A model generated the notes under the pieces. The model did no database searches, was not told the origin of the DNA, and saw only the letters and a list, made by a program, of their open reading frames with translations. A program made the position numbers and the translations under genes. Positions 54,500 to 62,983 of a stretch of 64,000 nt of DNA are shown piece after piece. Every line of letters begins with the position of its first letter. Position 1 is the first letter of the stretch. Origin of the DNA: Streptomyces sp. NBC_00820 (GTDB lineage: Bacteria > Actinomycetota > Actinomycetes > Streptomycetales > Streptomycetaceae); the NCBI RefSeq assembly GCF_036347055.1, contig NZ_CP108882.1:6374001-6438000 (forward strand), read 5' to 3'.

Positions 54500-55363
54500 T
54501 TGACTTACGGGAAGAATCTGCGCGAGAGCATCGCCGGGCCCGGGACCACACCTCTGATCGGCGTGTACGACATGTACTCGGCGTCGATCGCGGCCAAGCA
54601 CTACGACGGCATGTTCGTCTCGGGCTTCGGCTTCGCGGCCTCGTACTACGGGCTGCCCGACATCGGATTCATCGCCTGGCCCGACATGGTGGCCTTCGTC
54701 CAGCGGCTGCGGGGCGCGTTCCCGCACCACCACCTGCTGGTCGACATCGACGACGGGTACGTCGACCCCGAGGTCGCCTGCCACGTCGTCGAGCAGCTCG
54801 AACGCATCGGCGCCTCCGGGGTGATCCTCGAGGACCAGAAGCGGCCCCGCCGCTGCGGGCACGCCGACGGCAAGCAGGTGCTGCCGCTGGAGGAGTACCT
54901 GGAGAAGCTGCACAAGGTGCTGGAGACCCGCAAGGACCTGGTCGTCGTCGCCCGCACGGACGCCACGGACGAGGGCGACATCCTGCACCGCGCCGAACGG
55001 CTCGCCGCGACCGACGCCGACGTCGTCCTCGTCGACGGGGTGCGCAGCATCGAGTGGATCAAGCGGATCCGGGAGGTCGTCGGCTCCAAGCCGCTGCTGT
55101 TCAACCAGATCGGCGGCGGCAAGTCGCCCCGCCTCTCCCTCGGCGAGCTGTCCGACCTCGGTGTCGACGTCGCGATCTACAGCACCCCGTGCCTGTTCGC
55201 CGCCCACGAGGCGATGGACTCCGCGCTCGCCGAACTCAAGGCGGCCGACGGCCGGTTGCCCCAGGTCGACCCGGCCAACGGCATCGGTGTGAAGGCGTCC
55301 ACCACCCTGCTGGAACGCAACATCGACCCGGAGCGGCTCACCCCCGAAAGCGTGGGCGTGTGA
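54500..55363 (+). CDS. Isocitrate lyase/PEP mutase-superfamily enzyme (PrpB-like)
   Basis: A 287-residue (beta/alpha)8 enzyme. DIDDGYVDPEV (metal-binding Asp pair), EDQKRPRRCGH, with the catalytic Cys in the (K/R)RCGH loop typical of isocitrate/methylisocitrate lyases, and VVVARTDATDEGD. It likely cleaves or forms a C-C bond in a 2-hydroxy-carboxylate. TTG start 54500 with AAGGAG 8 nt upstream. Its stop overlaps a small secreted-protein gene (GTGA). Confidence 0.88.
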   Translation: MTYGKNLRESIAGPGTTPLIGVYDMYSASIAAKHYDGMFVSGFGFAASYYGLPDIGFIAWPDMVAFVQRLRGAFPHHHLLVDIDDGYVDPEVACHVVEQLERIGASGVILEDQKRPRRCGHADGKQVLPLEEYLEKLHKVLETRKDLVVVARTDATDEGDILHRAERLAATDADVVLVDGVRSIEWIKRIREVVGSKPLLFNQIGGGKSPRLSLGELSDLGVDVAIYSTPCLFAAHEAMDSALAELKAADGRLPQVDPANGIGVKASTTLLERNIDPERLTPESVGV

Positions 55364-55662
55364 CGGGTGCCGGTGGGCGACGCGCTCGCGTCGCCGGAGC
55401 GCGTGCGGCGGCCGCGGTGCCCCGCCTCGGCGCGGCCGCGGCGATCGCCGCCGCGCTCCTCGGGGCGGCCGCCGTACCGGCGGCCGCGAACGACAGCATG
55501 GTCACCGTCCTGGACAACTCCCATGCCGACTCCATCCTGGAGGTCGACCGCACGGCCAACCTCCAGACCGGCAGCGGTACGGCCGGCAGCGACCACGACG
55601 GCAGCGCCGTGGACGTCGTGGAGGCCCTGGTCGGCGCGCATCGCCAGGGCGAGGAGGACTGA
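55360..55662 (+). CDS. Small secreted acidic protein, unknown
   Basis: A 100-residue exported protein with a long Ala-rich signal (to about residue 43, AVPAAA|ND) followed by ~57 residues: NDSMVTVLDNSHADSILEVD...GSDHDGSAVDVVEALVGAHRQGEED. It starts with GTG overlapping the lyase stop. No family recognised. A second small secreted protein gene is convergent nearby (55832-56035). Confidence 0.65.
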   Translation: MTGAGGRRARVAGARAAAAVPRLGAAAAIAAALLGAAAVPAAANDSMVTVLDNSHADSILEVDRTANLQTGSGTAGSDHDGSAVDVVEALVGAHRQGEED

Positions 55663-55689
55663 GGGGCGACGCGAAGGACGGACGAGCGT

Positions 55690-55752
55690 GCGGCGAGCGG
55701 CGAGTGACGTGCGGCAAGCGGCAAGCGGCAAGCGGCGAGCGGCGAGCGGCAG
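55690..55752. repeat. 7-bp tandem repeats
   Basis: Nine heptamers, eight of them GCGGCRR (GCGGCGA/GCGGCAA/GCGGCAG), between two small secreted-protein genes. Non-triplet unit, so non-coding. Confidence 0.85.
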
Positions 55753-55831
55753 GCCGACGGCCGGGCATCCCCTGGGGGACCGCCCGGCCGTCGCCGCGTG
55801 CGGTGCCGCCCGGCCCCCGTCGAGGTGCCGT

Positions 55832-56035
55832 TCAGTCCTCGTTGAGGTCGGGGCGGCCGTTCTCGTCGACTTCGGGGTCCTCCTTCGGGTCGTGTTCGTC
55901 GCCGGGGGCGGCCACGGTGGCGCGGTGCTGGGCGGGGGCGACGGTCCGGCTCGCGGCCTGTGCCGTGCCGTAGACGGTGCACAGGGCGACGGCGGCCGCG
56001 GCGAGCGTCGCCGCGGTGCGCGTGGTGAGTGTCAT
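55832..56035 (-). CDS. Small secreted acidic peptide, unknown
   Basis: A 67-residue protein: MTLTTRTAATLAAAAVALCTV signal, then ~38 residues rich in Asp/Glu/Pro ending DPKEDPEVDENGRPDLNED. ATG 56035 is chosen; the frame is open to 56068. No recognised family. Charged acidic tail may bind metal or cell-wall components. Confidence 0.6.
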   Translation of the reverse strand: MTLTTRTAATLAAAAVALCTVYGTAQAASRTVAPAQHRATVAAPGDEHDPKEDPEVDENGRPDLNED

Positions 56036-56255
56036 GCCCGACAAACGATCATGAATGGGCGAGGTCACAGAGGGTCACCGAAGTGCGGCCGAACGGAGTG
56101 GGGCGCGACGGGAGCACGTGGAGCACGTGGGGCGTGAGGTGCGGGCGGGCGTGTCCCGTTCCGTCGTACGCCGGGTCCGTGCGCCGGAATACATCGGGGT
56201 GCCGCGGTGCTCTGATGTGAACGGTGCACGAGCTCGGTGAAAGGGCTGGTGGGCG

Positions 56256-57824
56256 ATGACGGCAAACCAGACAGGCCCCGTGGTCGGAACGCCCCACGGT
56301 GCCGTACGCGGTCGTCACGAGCGGGGGATCGCGGTGTTCCGGGGCATCCCGTACGCCGCCCCGCCCTTCGGTCCCCGGCGCTTCCGGCCGCCCGAGCCGC
56401 CCGAGCCCTGGGAGGGCGTGCGCGACGCCGGAGCCTTCGGGCCGACCGCGCCGAAACCGCCGTACTCGGAGGCGTTCGCCCAGTACCTGTCCGACCCGGT
56501 CATCCCCGGCGACGACTGCCTCAACCTCAACGTGTGGACCCCCGATCCGGACCCCGGTGCCCGGCTCCCCGTCCTGGTCTGGCTGCACGGCGGAGCCCTG
56601 ACCAGGGGTTCTTCGGCCGTTCCCGTGTACGACGGCAGCGCCTTCGCCCGTGACGGGGTCGTCTGCGTCTCGGTCAACTACCGGCTGGGGGTGGAAGGCT
56701 ACGGACTGTTCCCGGGCGCGCCCTCCAACCTCGGCCTGCGGGACCAGCTGGCCGCCCTGAGCTGGGTGCACGAGGCCATCGGGGCCTTCGGCGGCGACCC
56801 GGGCAACGTGACCCTGTGCGGACAGTCCGCGGGCGCCATCAGCGTGGGAGCCCTGATCGCCGCACCGCAGGCCCAGGGCCTGGTCCGGCGGGCCGTGCTG
56901 CAGAGCGGCCCGCCGGAGGTCGCGGAGCGCGACAGGGTACGGCGGATGGTGCGGCGCATGGCCGCCCGGCTGAGGATCCCCGCCACCGCCGAGGCCTTCG
57001 CCGCCGTCGACCGCGACCTGCTGCTGCGCACCCAGGCGGAGGCGGGACGGCTGAGCAGCCCCGTCCTGGGCGGCCCGGCCTTCGGCATCGTCGTGGACGG
57101 CGACGTCGTACCGCGCGACCCGCTCCAGGCCCTCGTCGACGGCGACGCCGCCCCGGGCATCGAGCTCCTGATGGGCTGGACCCGGGACGAGTACCGGCTG
57201 TGGCTGGTCCCCGGCGGACTCCTGGAACGCGTCGACCGGCTCGGCCCGGTCGTCCTGGCCGGCGCCATGGCCCGCTGCCACGCCGGGCACGAGGTCCCCC
57301 GCGGCTACCGCACCCTGCACCCGGACGCCGGCACCGCCGAGATCGTCGGCCAGATGGTCACCGACCACCTGCTCCGCGTCCCCCTGCACCGGCTCGCCGA
57401 CGCCCGCCCCGGCACCTCCTACCTCTACGAGTTCGCCTGGCCCTCCGGCATCCCCGCCCTCGGCGCCTGCCACGCCCTCGAACTCGGCTTCGTCTTCGAC
57501 TCCGGTGACACCCCCGAGTCGGCCATGCTGGCCGGTGAGGGGGCCCCGCGCGAGCTGTGCGAGGAGATGCACGACGCGTGGGTGCGGTTCGCCGCGACCG
57601 GCGACCCGGGCTGGCCGGCCTGGGACGCGAGCCATCCGGTACGGATCTTCGACGATGGCGGCCCGCGTGTCGCACACGGTCCACGGGACACGGAGATCGC
57701 CCTCTGGTCGGCCGTCCCCAAGGTGCCGAAACCCACCCCGGCCTCCGACCCCCGGGCCCCCGGAGCGGAACTCGCCTCGGCGGTACGCCGCCTGCGCCGC
57801 TCGGTGGGAGTACGGCGGCGCTGA
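56256..57824 (+). CDS. Type-B carboxylesterase
   Basis: A 522-residue esterase of the cholinesterase/para-nitrobenzyl esterase family. Oxyanion HGG (111-113), nucleophile Ser191 in GQSAGA, and the expected RGIPYAAPPFGPRRFRPP, EDCLNLNVW-type DDCLNLNVWTP and MHDAWVRFAATGDPG signatures. His of the triad is in GACHALELGFVF region. Signal peptide absent. ATG 56256. Hydrolyses esters; substrate broad. Confidence 0.92.
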   Translation: MTANQTGPVVGTPHGAVRGRHERGIAVFRGIPYAAPPFGPRRFRPPEPPEPWEGVRDAGAFGPTAPKPPYSEAFAQYLSDPVIPGDDCLNLNVWTPDPDPGARLPVLVWLHGGALTRGSSAVPVYDGSAFARDGVVCVSVNYRLGVEGYGLFPGAPSNLGLRDQLAALSWVHEAIGAFGGDPGNVTLCGQSAGAISVGALIAAPQAQGLVRRAVLQSGPPEVAERDRVRRMVRRMAARLRIPATAEAFAAVDRDLLLRTQAEAGRLSSPVLGGPAFGIVVDGDVVPRDPLQALVDGDAAPGIELLMGWTRDEYRLWLVPGGLLERVDRLGPVVLAGAMARCHAGHEVPRGYRTLHPDAGTAEIVGQMVTDHLLRVPLHRLADARPGTSYLYEFAWPSGIPALGACHALELGFVFDSGDTPESAMLAGEGAPRELCEEMHDAWVRFAATGDPGWPAWDASHPVRIFDDGGPRVAHGPRDTEIALWSAVPKVPKPTPASDPRAPGAELASAVRRLRRSVGVRRR

Positions 57825-57892
57825 GCCCCACGGAGGCCGCCTGTCCCGCAGCCCCGGCAGAGCCGCGACGGCGGCGGCCCGGAGGGGACGGG

Positions 57893-57955
57893 CCGGACGG
57901 CGACGGCCCGGACGGTGGCGGCCCGGACGGTGGCGGGCCGTTCGGTGGCGGGTCG
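57893..57955. repeat. 15-bp GC-rich tandem repeats
   Basis: Several copies of CGGACGGTGGCGGCC-like units directly before the TPR-like ORF, giving the low-complexity N-terminus of its frame. Confidence 0.7.
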
Positions 57956-58349
57956 GCCGAGACCGGTCCGGAGTCAGTGGAGCAGCGACCGGTACAGCGC
58001 ATGCAGGGCCTCCGCGGAGCGGCTGTACCGGTTCGCGGCCGAGGGCGGGTACGCGCCGGCGCTGCTCTCCCTCGCCTGGGTTCGCCGGGATGCCGGTGAC
58101 GCCGAGGAGGCCGAGCGGCTGTTCCGTACGGCGATCGACGCGGGCAGGCCGGACGCCGTGGGGGCTCTGGCCCAGCTGTGGGAGGAGAGCGGGGACCACG
58201 AACGCTCGGGCCGCCTGGTCCTGTACGGCCTGGAACCCGACGGCACGTCCACGGCCCCCTGGCTGCCCCTCCGCGAGGGACACGAGCCGTCCTTGGGGCA
58301 CTACGCGGTCGAGGGGTGGCTGAAGATCAGCCGCCACGCCGCCGACTGA
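57915..58349 (+). CDS. Small TPR/SEL1-like protein or remnant
   Basis: A frame encoding AERLYRFAAEGGYAPALLSLAWVRRDAGDAEEAERLFRTAIDAGRPDAVGALAQLWEESGDHERS, about 2-3 helical TPR/SEL1 repeats at residues ~34-100, and a C-terminal YAVEGWLKISRHAAD. The first ~30 residues come from the GC tandem repeat and look non-native, and there is no good start codon or ribosome site. It may be the surviving end of a longer TPR protein. The codon bias supports coding from ~57990 on. Confidence 0.5.
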   Translation: MAARTVAGRSVAGRPRPVRSQWSSDRYSACRASAERLYRFAAEGGYAPALLSLAWVRRDAGDAEEAERLFRTAIDAGRPDAVGALAQLWEESGDHERSGRLVLYGLEPDGTSTAPWLPLREGHEPSLGHYAVEGWLKISRHAAD

Positions 58350-58481
58350 CCCGGTCTCGCGCGCGGGTCGGCCCGCGTGGACCCGTCGGCGCCTGGGCAC
58401 GTCTGCCTGAGGCGAGTCCGGCGGTCTCCGTGGCGGTCCGTCCCGTGGCCCGGCTGCCTGTGCCCATCCGGTGAGCGGGCT

Positions 58482-59423
58482 CTATCCGGTGGGCGGGCCC
58501 TGCTCCGACAGTGTCCGGGCGATCGCCGCGATCGTCTCCGGGCCCACGCGGCAGCAGCCGCCGATCAGGCGGGCCCCCGACTCCCGCCAGCCGCCCACCC
58601 GCCGGGCGGTGAAGGTGGGGCGGCCGTTCCAGGCGCGCGCCGCCGCGTCCCACGCCTCACCGCTGTTGGGGTAGACGACGACCGGCTTGCCCGTCACCCG
58701 GGCCGCGGTCTCGACCGCGTGGTCGGCGTCCTCGGGCGCACAGCAGTTCACGCCCACCGCGATCACCTCGTCCGCGTCGGCGGCCTGCGCGAACGCCTCC
58801 TCCAGGGGCTGTCCGGCGCGGGTGTGCCGGCCGTCCACGGTGTACGAGAGCCACGCGGGCACCCCCAGCCCCCGCACCGCCCGCAGCAGCGCCGCCGCCT
58901 CGTCCGCGTCCGGGACCGTCTCCAGCGCCAGGACGTCGGGCCCGGCGGCTGCCAGCACCTCCAGCCGCGGCCGGTGGAACCGCTCCAGTTCGGCGACGCT
59001 CAGCCCGTAGCGCCCCCGGTACTCGGAGCCGTCCGCGAGCATCGCCCCGTACGGCCCCACCGAGGCCGCCACCCACAGAGGCCGGGCGACCCTGGCGTCC
59101 CGTGCCCGCCGGGCCGCCTCGCGGGCCAGTTCCACGCTCAGCGCCATAAGCCGTGCGGCGTCCTCGCGGCCGATCCCGCGCTTGCCGAAACCCTCGAAGG
59201 TGGCCTGGTAGCCGGCGGTGATCGCCACGTCCGCGCCCGCCGTGAAGTAGGCCAGGTGCGCCTCGACAACCGCCTCGGGGCGTTCGGCGAGCAGCCGCGC
59301 GGACCACAGGTCGTCGCTCAGGTCGTGGCCGGCCGATTCGAGCTGGTTGGACATGCCGCCGTCGAGCACGAGGGGTGCGGTGGCGAGGGCGTCAGCGAGG
59401 CGGGGCGACGTGTTGCCGGTCAT
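58482..59423 (-). CDS. mmuM: Homocysteine S-methyltransferase
   Basis: A 313-residue zinc methyltransferase of the MmuM/betaine-homocysteine type. Zinc cysteines: Cys227-Cys228 (GVNCCAPED) and Cys290-Cys291 (GGCCRVGP); N-terminal LVLDGGMSNQLE is typical. It makes methionine using S-methylmethionine or SAM as donor. No permease is adjacent. ATG 59423. It may complement the sulfur genes 15 kb away but is not linked in operon. Confidence 0.95.
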   Translation of the reverse strand: MTGNTSPRLADALATAPLVLDGGMSNQLESAGHDLSDDLWSARLLAERPEAVVEAHLAYFTAGADVAITAGYQATFEGFGKRGIGREDAARLMALSVELAREAARRARDARVARPLWVAASVGPYGAMLADGSEYRGRYGLSVAELERFHRPRLEVLAAAGPDVLALETVPDADEAAALLRAVRGLGVPAWLSYTVDGRHTRAGQPLEEAFAQAADADEVIAVGVNCCAPEDADHAVETAARVTGKPVVVYPNSGEAWDAAARAWNGRPTFTARRVGGWRESGARLIGGCCRVGPETIAAIARTLSEQGPPTG

Positions 59424-59741
59424 GTCACGACGCTAGTCCACGCGCGGTCGGACGGGTCCGCGCGTCCCGGCGGCCGGACAGCGGACCTCTGCCGGTGACG
59501 TGCGGAGATTCTCCGTCGGAGGTCTGGAAAGCGCTTACCCGAAGCGCTAGGGTCCAGCCGCCGGACCCTTCTCCCTCCCCGCCCCACGGGCTTCCCCGCC
59601 CCCGCGAGTCTCCCGCCCCATGAGCCTCCCGCCCCACGAGTCTGCGCCCCACGAGTCGGATCGATCCCTCGGACGCCCCGGGCTCCCGGCATCAGGGCAC
59701 CACGCGGCCGCCGAGGCCCGCACGGAAGGACACCCGCCCAC
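59424..59741. other. Intergenic region holding the LacI-type operator
   Basis: About 318 bp between the divergent mmuM and DUF2264 genes. A clear palindrome lies at 59526-59539; later there are short repeats of CCCGCCCC(A)(C)GAG around 59571-59653. No gene visible. Confidence 0.5.
59526..59539. promoter_or_regulatory. LacI/CcpA-like operator palindrome
   Basis: GGAAAGCGCTTACC, a 14-bp near-palindrome with the central AAGCGCTT core, matches LacI-family operators of Streptomyces sugar regulons (one arm base differs). A second GAAGCGCTA half lies 3 bp on. It is ~200 bp upstream of the DUF2264 gene. Regulator not in the window. Confidence 0.65.
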
Positions 59742-61544
59742 GTGATCCACCTGCCCGCCGACGACCGCTCGCTCAGCCCGTACACCGGCTACACCCGCGC
59801 CCACTGGGAGGCCGCGGCCGACGCCCTGCTCGCCGCCGTCGAGCCCTACGCCACTTTCGACCGCGCCCTCTACCACCTCCCCGGCGACCACGTGAGCCAC
59901 TCGGGGTACCTGTCCGACGGCCTGGAGGGGTACGCCCGCACGTTCCTGCTGGCCGCGTTGTGCCGGGACGAGACGGTGCTCGGCCGCTATGCCGAGGGCC
60001 TGGCCGCGGGCCCCGGCGGTGTCTGGCCCCGGGTGACCGACCGCGGCCAGCCCCTGGTCGAGGCCGCCTCGATCGCGCTCGCCCTGCGCCTGACCCGCCC
60101 GCTGTTGTGGGACCGCCTGGACCAGCCGGTGCGCGAACGCACGGCGGCGTGGCTCACGGACGCGCTCACGGCCGAACCCTGGCCCTGCAACTGGGAGTTG
60201 TTCCCGGTCACGGTCGGCGGCTTCCTGCGCGAGATCGGTCACCGGCCGGAGGAGGCGGGCAAGGCGGTCGACCGCGGCCTGGAGCGGATCGAGGCCTGGT
60301 ACGCGGGCGGCGGCTGGTACACCGACGGCGACGGCCGCAAGTACGACTACTACAACGGTTGGGCCCTGCACCTCTACCCCGTGCTGCACGCCTGGCTCGA
60401 CGGCGACAGCGCGCGGCTCGACCGCTACGGCGCTCGCCTCCAGGCCCATCTGGCCGACTACGCCCACCTGTTCGGCTCCGACGGCGCCCCGATGCGGCAG
60501 GGCCGCTCCCTCACCTACCGGTTCGCGACCGCCGCTCCCCTGTGGCTCGGCGCGCTCACCGGACGCACCCCGCTGTCCGCGGGGGAGACCCGCAGGCTGG
60601 CCTCGGGCGCGCTGCGCTACTTCCTGGACCGGGGCGCGGTGGACGATCGCGGCCTGCTGTCCCTCGGCTGGCTCGGCCCCGACGAGGCGGTGGTGCAGAG
60701 CTATTCGGGCCCGGCCTCCCCGTACTGGGCGAGCAAGGGCTTCCTCGGCCTGCTGCTCCCGCCGGAGCACGAGGTGTGGACGGCGACGGAGGAACCGGGA
60801 CCGGCGGAGCGGGCGGACGGGGTCAGGCCGGTACGCGCACCCAACTGGCTGCTCCAGTCGACCCGTTCGGACGGTCTCGTACGGCTGCACAACCACGGAA
60901 GCGAGGACGTCCGCTACGACCCCCACTACACCCGGCTCGCCTACTCGACCGCGACCGGGCCCGTTCCGTCGTACGACAACTGCGTGATCGTGCACGGGGA
61001 TCCGAGCCGTACGGACATCGTGCCGCTCGGCACGGGCGAGGGCTGGGCCGCCTCCCGTCACACCGTGCGCGACGGGGTCACCGTCACCAGCGTGGTGCTC
61101 GCCCGGGGTGCGGTGGAGGTGCGGGCGCACCTCGTCTCGGGAGCCGGGCCCGGGACATCGGTCCGGATCACCGGGTGGGCCGCACAGGACGGCGTACGGG
61201 CCGAACTCCTGCCCGCCATAGGCCTGTCGTCCGGCACCTCAGCCGAACCCGCGGGCAGCAGCGGCAGTGGCAGTGGCAGTGACAGCGGTAGTGGCAGTGA
61301 CAGTGGTGGCGGGCTTTCGGGTGTCACCGGCGGCGAGGCCGGCACGCTGTTCGTGGCGCTGGTGCGGCTGACCGCCGAGCCGGATCCCGCGCCCCTGTCC
61401 GGGCTGGTAGCCGTGCGGGCGACGGGAGTTGACGGGGTGGAGGTCAGGTGGAGCGACGGAGGCGAGGTGACGGCCCGGCTGACGGCGTCCGGGGTGGAAA
61501 TCCGTCGTCAGCCGTCGACGGATCGGGCACACTCACGCCCATGA
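59742..61544 (+). CDS. DUF2264-domain protein (putative glycoside-active enzyme)
   Basis: A 600-residue cytoplasmic protein of the DUF2264 family. The N-terminal (alpha/alpha)6-like domain (RAHWEAAADALLAAVEPYATF, DGLEGYARTFLLAA, WPRVTDRGQPLVEAASIALAL, CNWELFPVTVGGFLREIG, DGDGRKYDYYNGWALHLYPVL) resembles unsaturated glycan hydrolases; a C-terminal beta domain follows. A Gly/Ser repeat (61254-61312) makes a linker near residues 505-525. The LacI-type site upstream supports a sugar role. GTG start 59742. Coupled (ATGA) to a VOC gene. Confidence 0.85.
   Translation: MIHLPADDRSLSPYTGYTRAHWEAAADALLAAVEPYATFDRALYHLPGDHVSHSGYLSDGLEGYARTFLLAALCRDETVLGRYAEGLAAGPGGVWPRVTDRGQPLVEAASIALALRLTRPLLWDRLDQPVRERTAAWLTDALTAEPWPCNWELFPVTVGGFLREIGHRPEEAGKAVDRGLERIEAWYAGGGWYTDGDGRKYDYYNGWALHLYPVLHAWLDGDSARLDRYGARLQAHLADYAHLFGSDGAPMRQGRSLTYRFATAAPLWLGALTGRTPLSAGETRRLASGALRYFLDRGAVDDRGLLSLGWLGPDEAVVQSYSGPASPYWASKGFLGLLLPPEHEVWTATEEPGPAERADGVRPVRAPNWLLQSTRSDGLVRLHNHGSEDVRYDPHYTRLAYSTATGPVPSYDNCVIVHGDPSRTDIVPLGTGEGWAASRHTVRDGVTVTSVVLARGAVEVRAHLVSGAGPGTSVRITGWAAQDGVRAELLPAIGLSSGTSAEPAGSSGSGSGSDSGSGSDSGGGLSGVTGGEAGTLFVALVRLTAEPDPAPLSGLVAVRATGVDGVEVRWSDGGEVTARLTASGVEIRRQPSTDRAHSRP
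61254..61312 (+). repeat. GGCAGT/GACAGT hexamer repeat in DUF2264 gene
   Basis: Tandem hexamers encoding GSSGSGSGSDSGSGSDSGGG, a flexible linker that could vary in length. Confidence 0.8.
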
Positions 61545-61909
61545 CTTCCAAGATCCGGCACGTCACGATCGACAGCGCCGACCCCTACGCCCTCGCCTGC
61601 TTCTGGTCGAAGGTGCTGGACGAACCCCTGCACGAGGACGACCACCCCGGCGACGAGGCGGCGCTGATCGAGGGCGCGGGCCTGCTCTTCGTCACCGTGC
61701 CGGAGGCCAAGACCGTCAAGAACCGGGTGCACCTCGACGTCCAGCCACAGGACCGCCGCCGCGACGAGGAGGTCGACCGGCTCCTCGCCCTCGGCGCCAC
61801 GCAGGTCGACGACCGGCGCAACCCCGACGGCACCGGCTGGGTGGTTCTCGCCGACCCCGAGGGCAACGAGTTCTGCGTGGAGCGCAGCATGGCCGAGCGC
61901 GCGGGCTAG
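61541..61909 (+). CDS. VOC-family (glyoxalase-fold) protein
   Basis: A 122-residue VOC protein: KIRHVTIDSADPYALACFWSKVLDEPL, KNRVHLDVQPQDRRRDEEVDRL and WVVLADPEGNEFCVE. It matches the common Streptomyces type with His and Glu metal-site positions. ATG 61541 overlaps the DUF2264 stop; its own stop TAG is the first bases of a palindromic element. Confidence 0.9.
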   Translation: MTSKIRHVTIDSADPYALACFWSKVLDEPLHEDDHPGDEAALIEGAGLLFVTVPEAKTVKNRVHLDVQPQDRRRDEEVDRLLALGATQVDDRRNPDGTGWVVLADPEGNEFCVERSMAERAG

Positions 61910-62071
61910 GGGGTGTCTCCCCGATCTTCGTGGGTCCGTGACGCCCGGCACGGCACCTCGCCGCACGGCCGAATCGCCCACGTACGCCCAGTACGAGGAC
62001 GATCCGGCCGCACGCCGAGGCACCGCACCGGACGCCGCGGCCTGATCCACGAAGACCGAAGAGACACCCCC
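61909..62071. mobile_element. MITE-like 163-bp imperfect palindrome
   Basis: The left end GGGGGTGTCTC...CTTCGTGG (61909-61933) and the right end CCACGAAG...GAGACACCCCC (62047-62071) are 25-bp inverted repeats with ~4 mismatches. The arms continue inwards as an imperfect palindrome to the centre (CGTACGCCCAGTACG). No protein with family features is encoded. Its left end begins at the last base of the VOC stop codon. The size and structure fit a MITE or a repetitive extragenic palindrome of Streptomyces. Confidence 0.65.
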
Positions 62072-62174
62072 TGGCCCCGGGAATGGAGGGGCGGGGAGCG
62101 GGTGCCGGGGGCGACACGTCTTCCGTGCGCATGGTTCGGCCGTCGCCGAAACGACCGGCGCCTAGCGTGGCCGT

Positions 62175-62963
62175 ATGACCGCAGAGCCCGCCGTGACGTC
62201 GTTCGCCGCCCTTCACCACCGGGACGGGGAGCCCCTGCTGCTGCCCAACGCCTGGGACCACGCCTCGGCCGCCGCCCTCGCGGCCAGGGGCTTTCCCGCG
62301 ATCGGTACGACGAGCCTGGCCGCGGCGGCGGCGGAAGGCCTGCCCGACGGGCAGGGCGCGACCCGCGCCCAGACCCTGCGCCTGGCCGGCGTCCTCGGTT
62401 CGGGCCCGTATCTGCTCTCTGTGGACGCGGAGGGCGGCTTCAGCGACGATCCGGATGAAGTGGCCGAGCTGGCGGGCGAGTTGTGGTCCGCGGGGGCCGT
62501 GGGGATCAACCTGGAGGACGGGCTGGGGCCGGTCCGCCGGCACGCCGCGAAGATCGCCGCGGTGAAGGCGGCGGTGCCGGGTCTGTTCGTGAACGCCCGT
62601 ACCGACACGTACTGGTCGGGTGAGGGCGACGAGACGGAGACCCTGCGGCGCCTGGACGCCTACCAACAGGCCGGAGCCGACGGGATGTTCGTCCCGGGGG
62701 TGACCGATCCGGGCCGGATCGAGGCCCTCGTGCGGAGCGTCGGCACCCCGCTCAACATCCTCTACTCGCCCGCCGGACCCACCGTGCCCCAGCTCGCCGC
62801 CCTCGGGGTCCGCCGCGTCAGCCTCGGCTCGCTGCTCTACCGAAGGGCGCTCGGCGCGGCCCTGGACGCGGTGTCCGACATCGCGGCCGGGCATGCCCCG
62901 GGAGGTACGACACCGGCCTACGACGAGGTGTGCGCGCTGCGACGCCGGGGCTCGTCTTCCTGA
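62175..62963 (+). CDS. Isocitrate lyase/PEP mutase-superfamily enzyme (second type)
   Basis: A 262-residue (beta/alpha)8 enzyme: LLLPNAWDHASAAALAARGFPAIGTTS, LLSVDAEGGFSDDPDEVAEL (metal-binding Asp/Glu), GAVGINLEDG and LFVNARTDTYW. It lacks the RCGH loop Cys of lyases, so it is more like oxaloacetase/PEP-mutase relatives. ATG 62175. Family members are often mis-annotated as carboxyphosphonoenolpyruvate mutase. Convergent with the TetR gene. Confidence 0.9.
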   Translation: MTAEPAVTSFAALHHRDGEPLLLPNAWDHASAAALAARGFPAIGTTSLAAAAAEGLPDGQGATRAQTLRLAGVLGSGPYLLSVDAEGGFSDDPDEVAELAGELWSAGAVGINLEDGLGPVRRHAAKIAAVKAAVPGLFVNARTDTYWSGEGDETETLRRLDAYQQAGADGMFVPGVTDPGRIEALVRSVGTPLNILYSPAGPTVPQLAALGVRRVSLGSLLYRRALGAALDAVSDIAAGHAPGGTTPAYDEVCALRRRGSSS

Positions 62964-62983
62964 TCGGGCCGGCTCCGGCGGTG

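Noticed and set aside
61508..62050. 180-codon minus frame across the VOC gene and palindrome
   Set aside because: Its C-terminal part is the antisense of the VOC gene and the rest is palindromic repeat.
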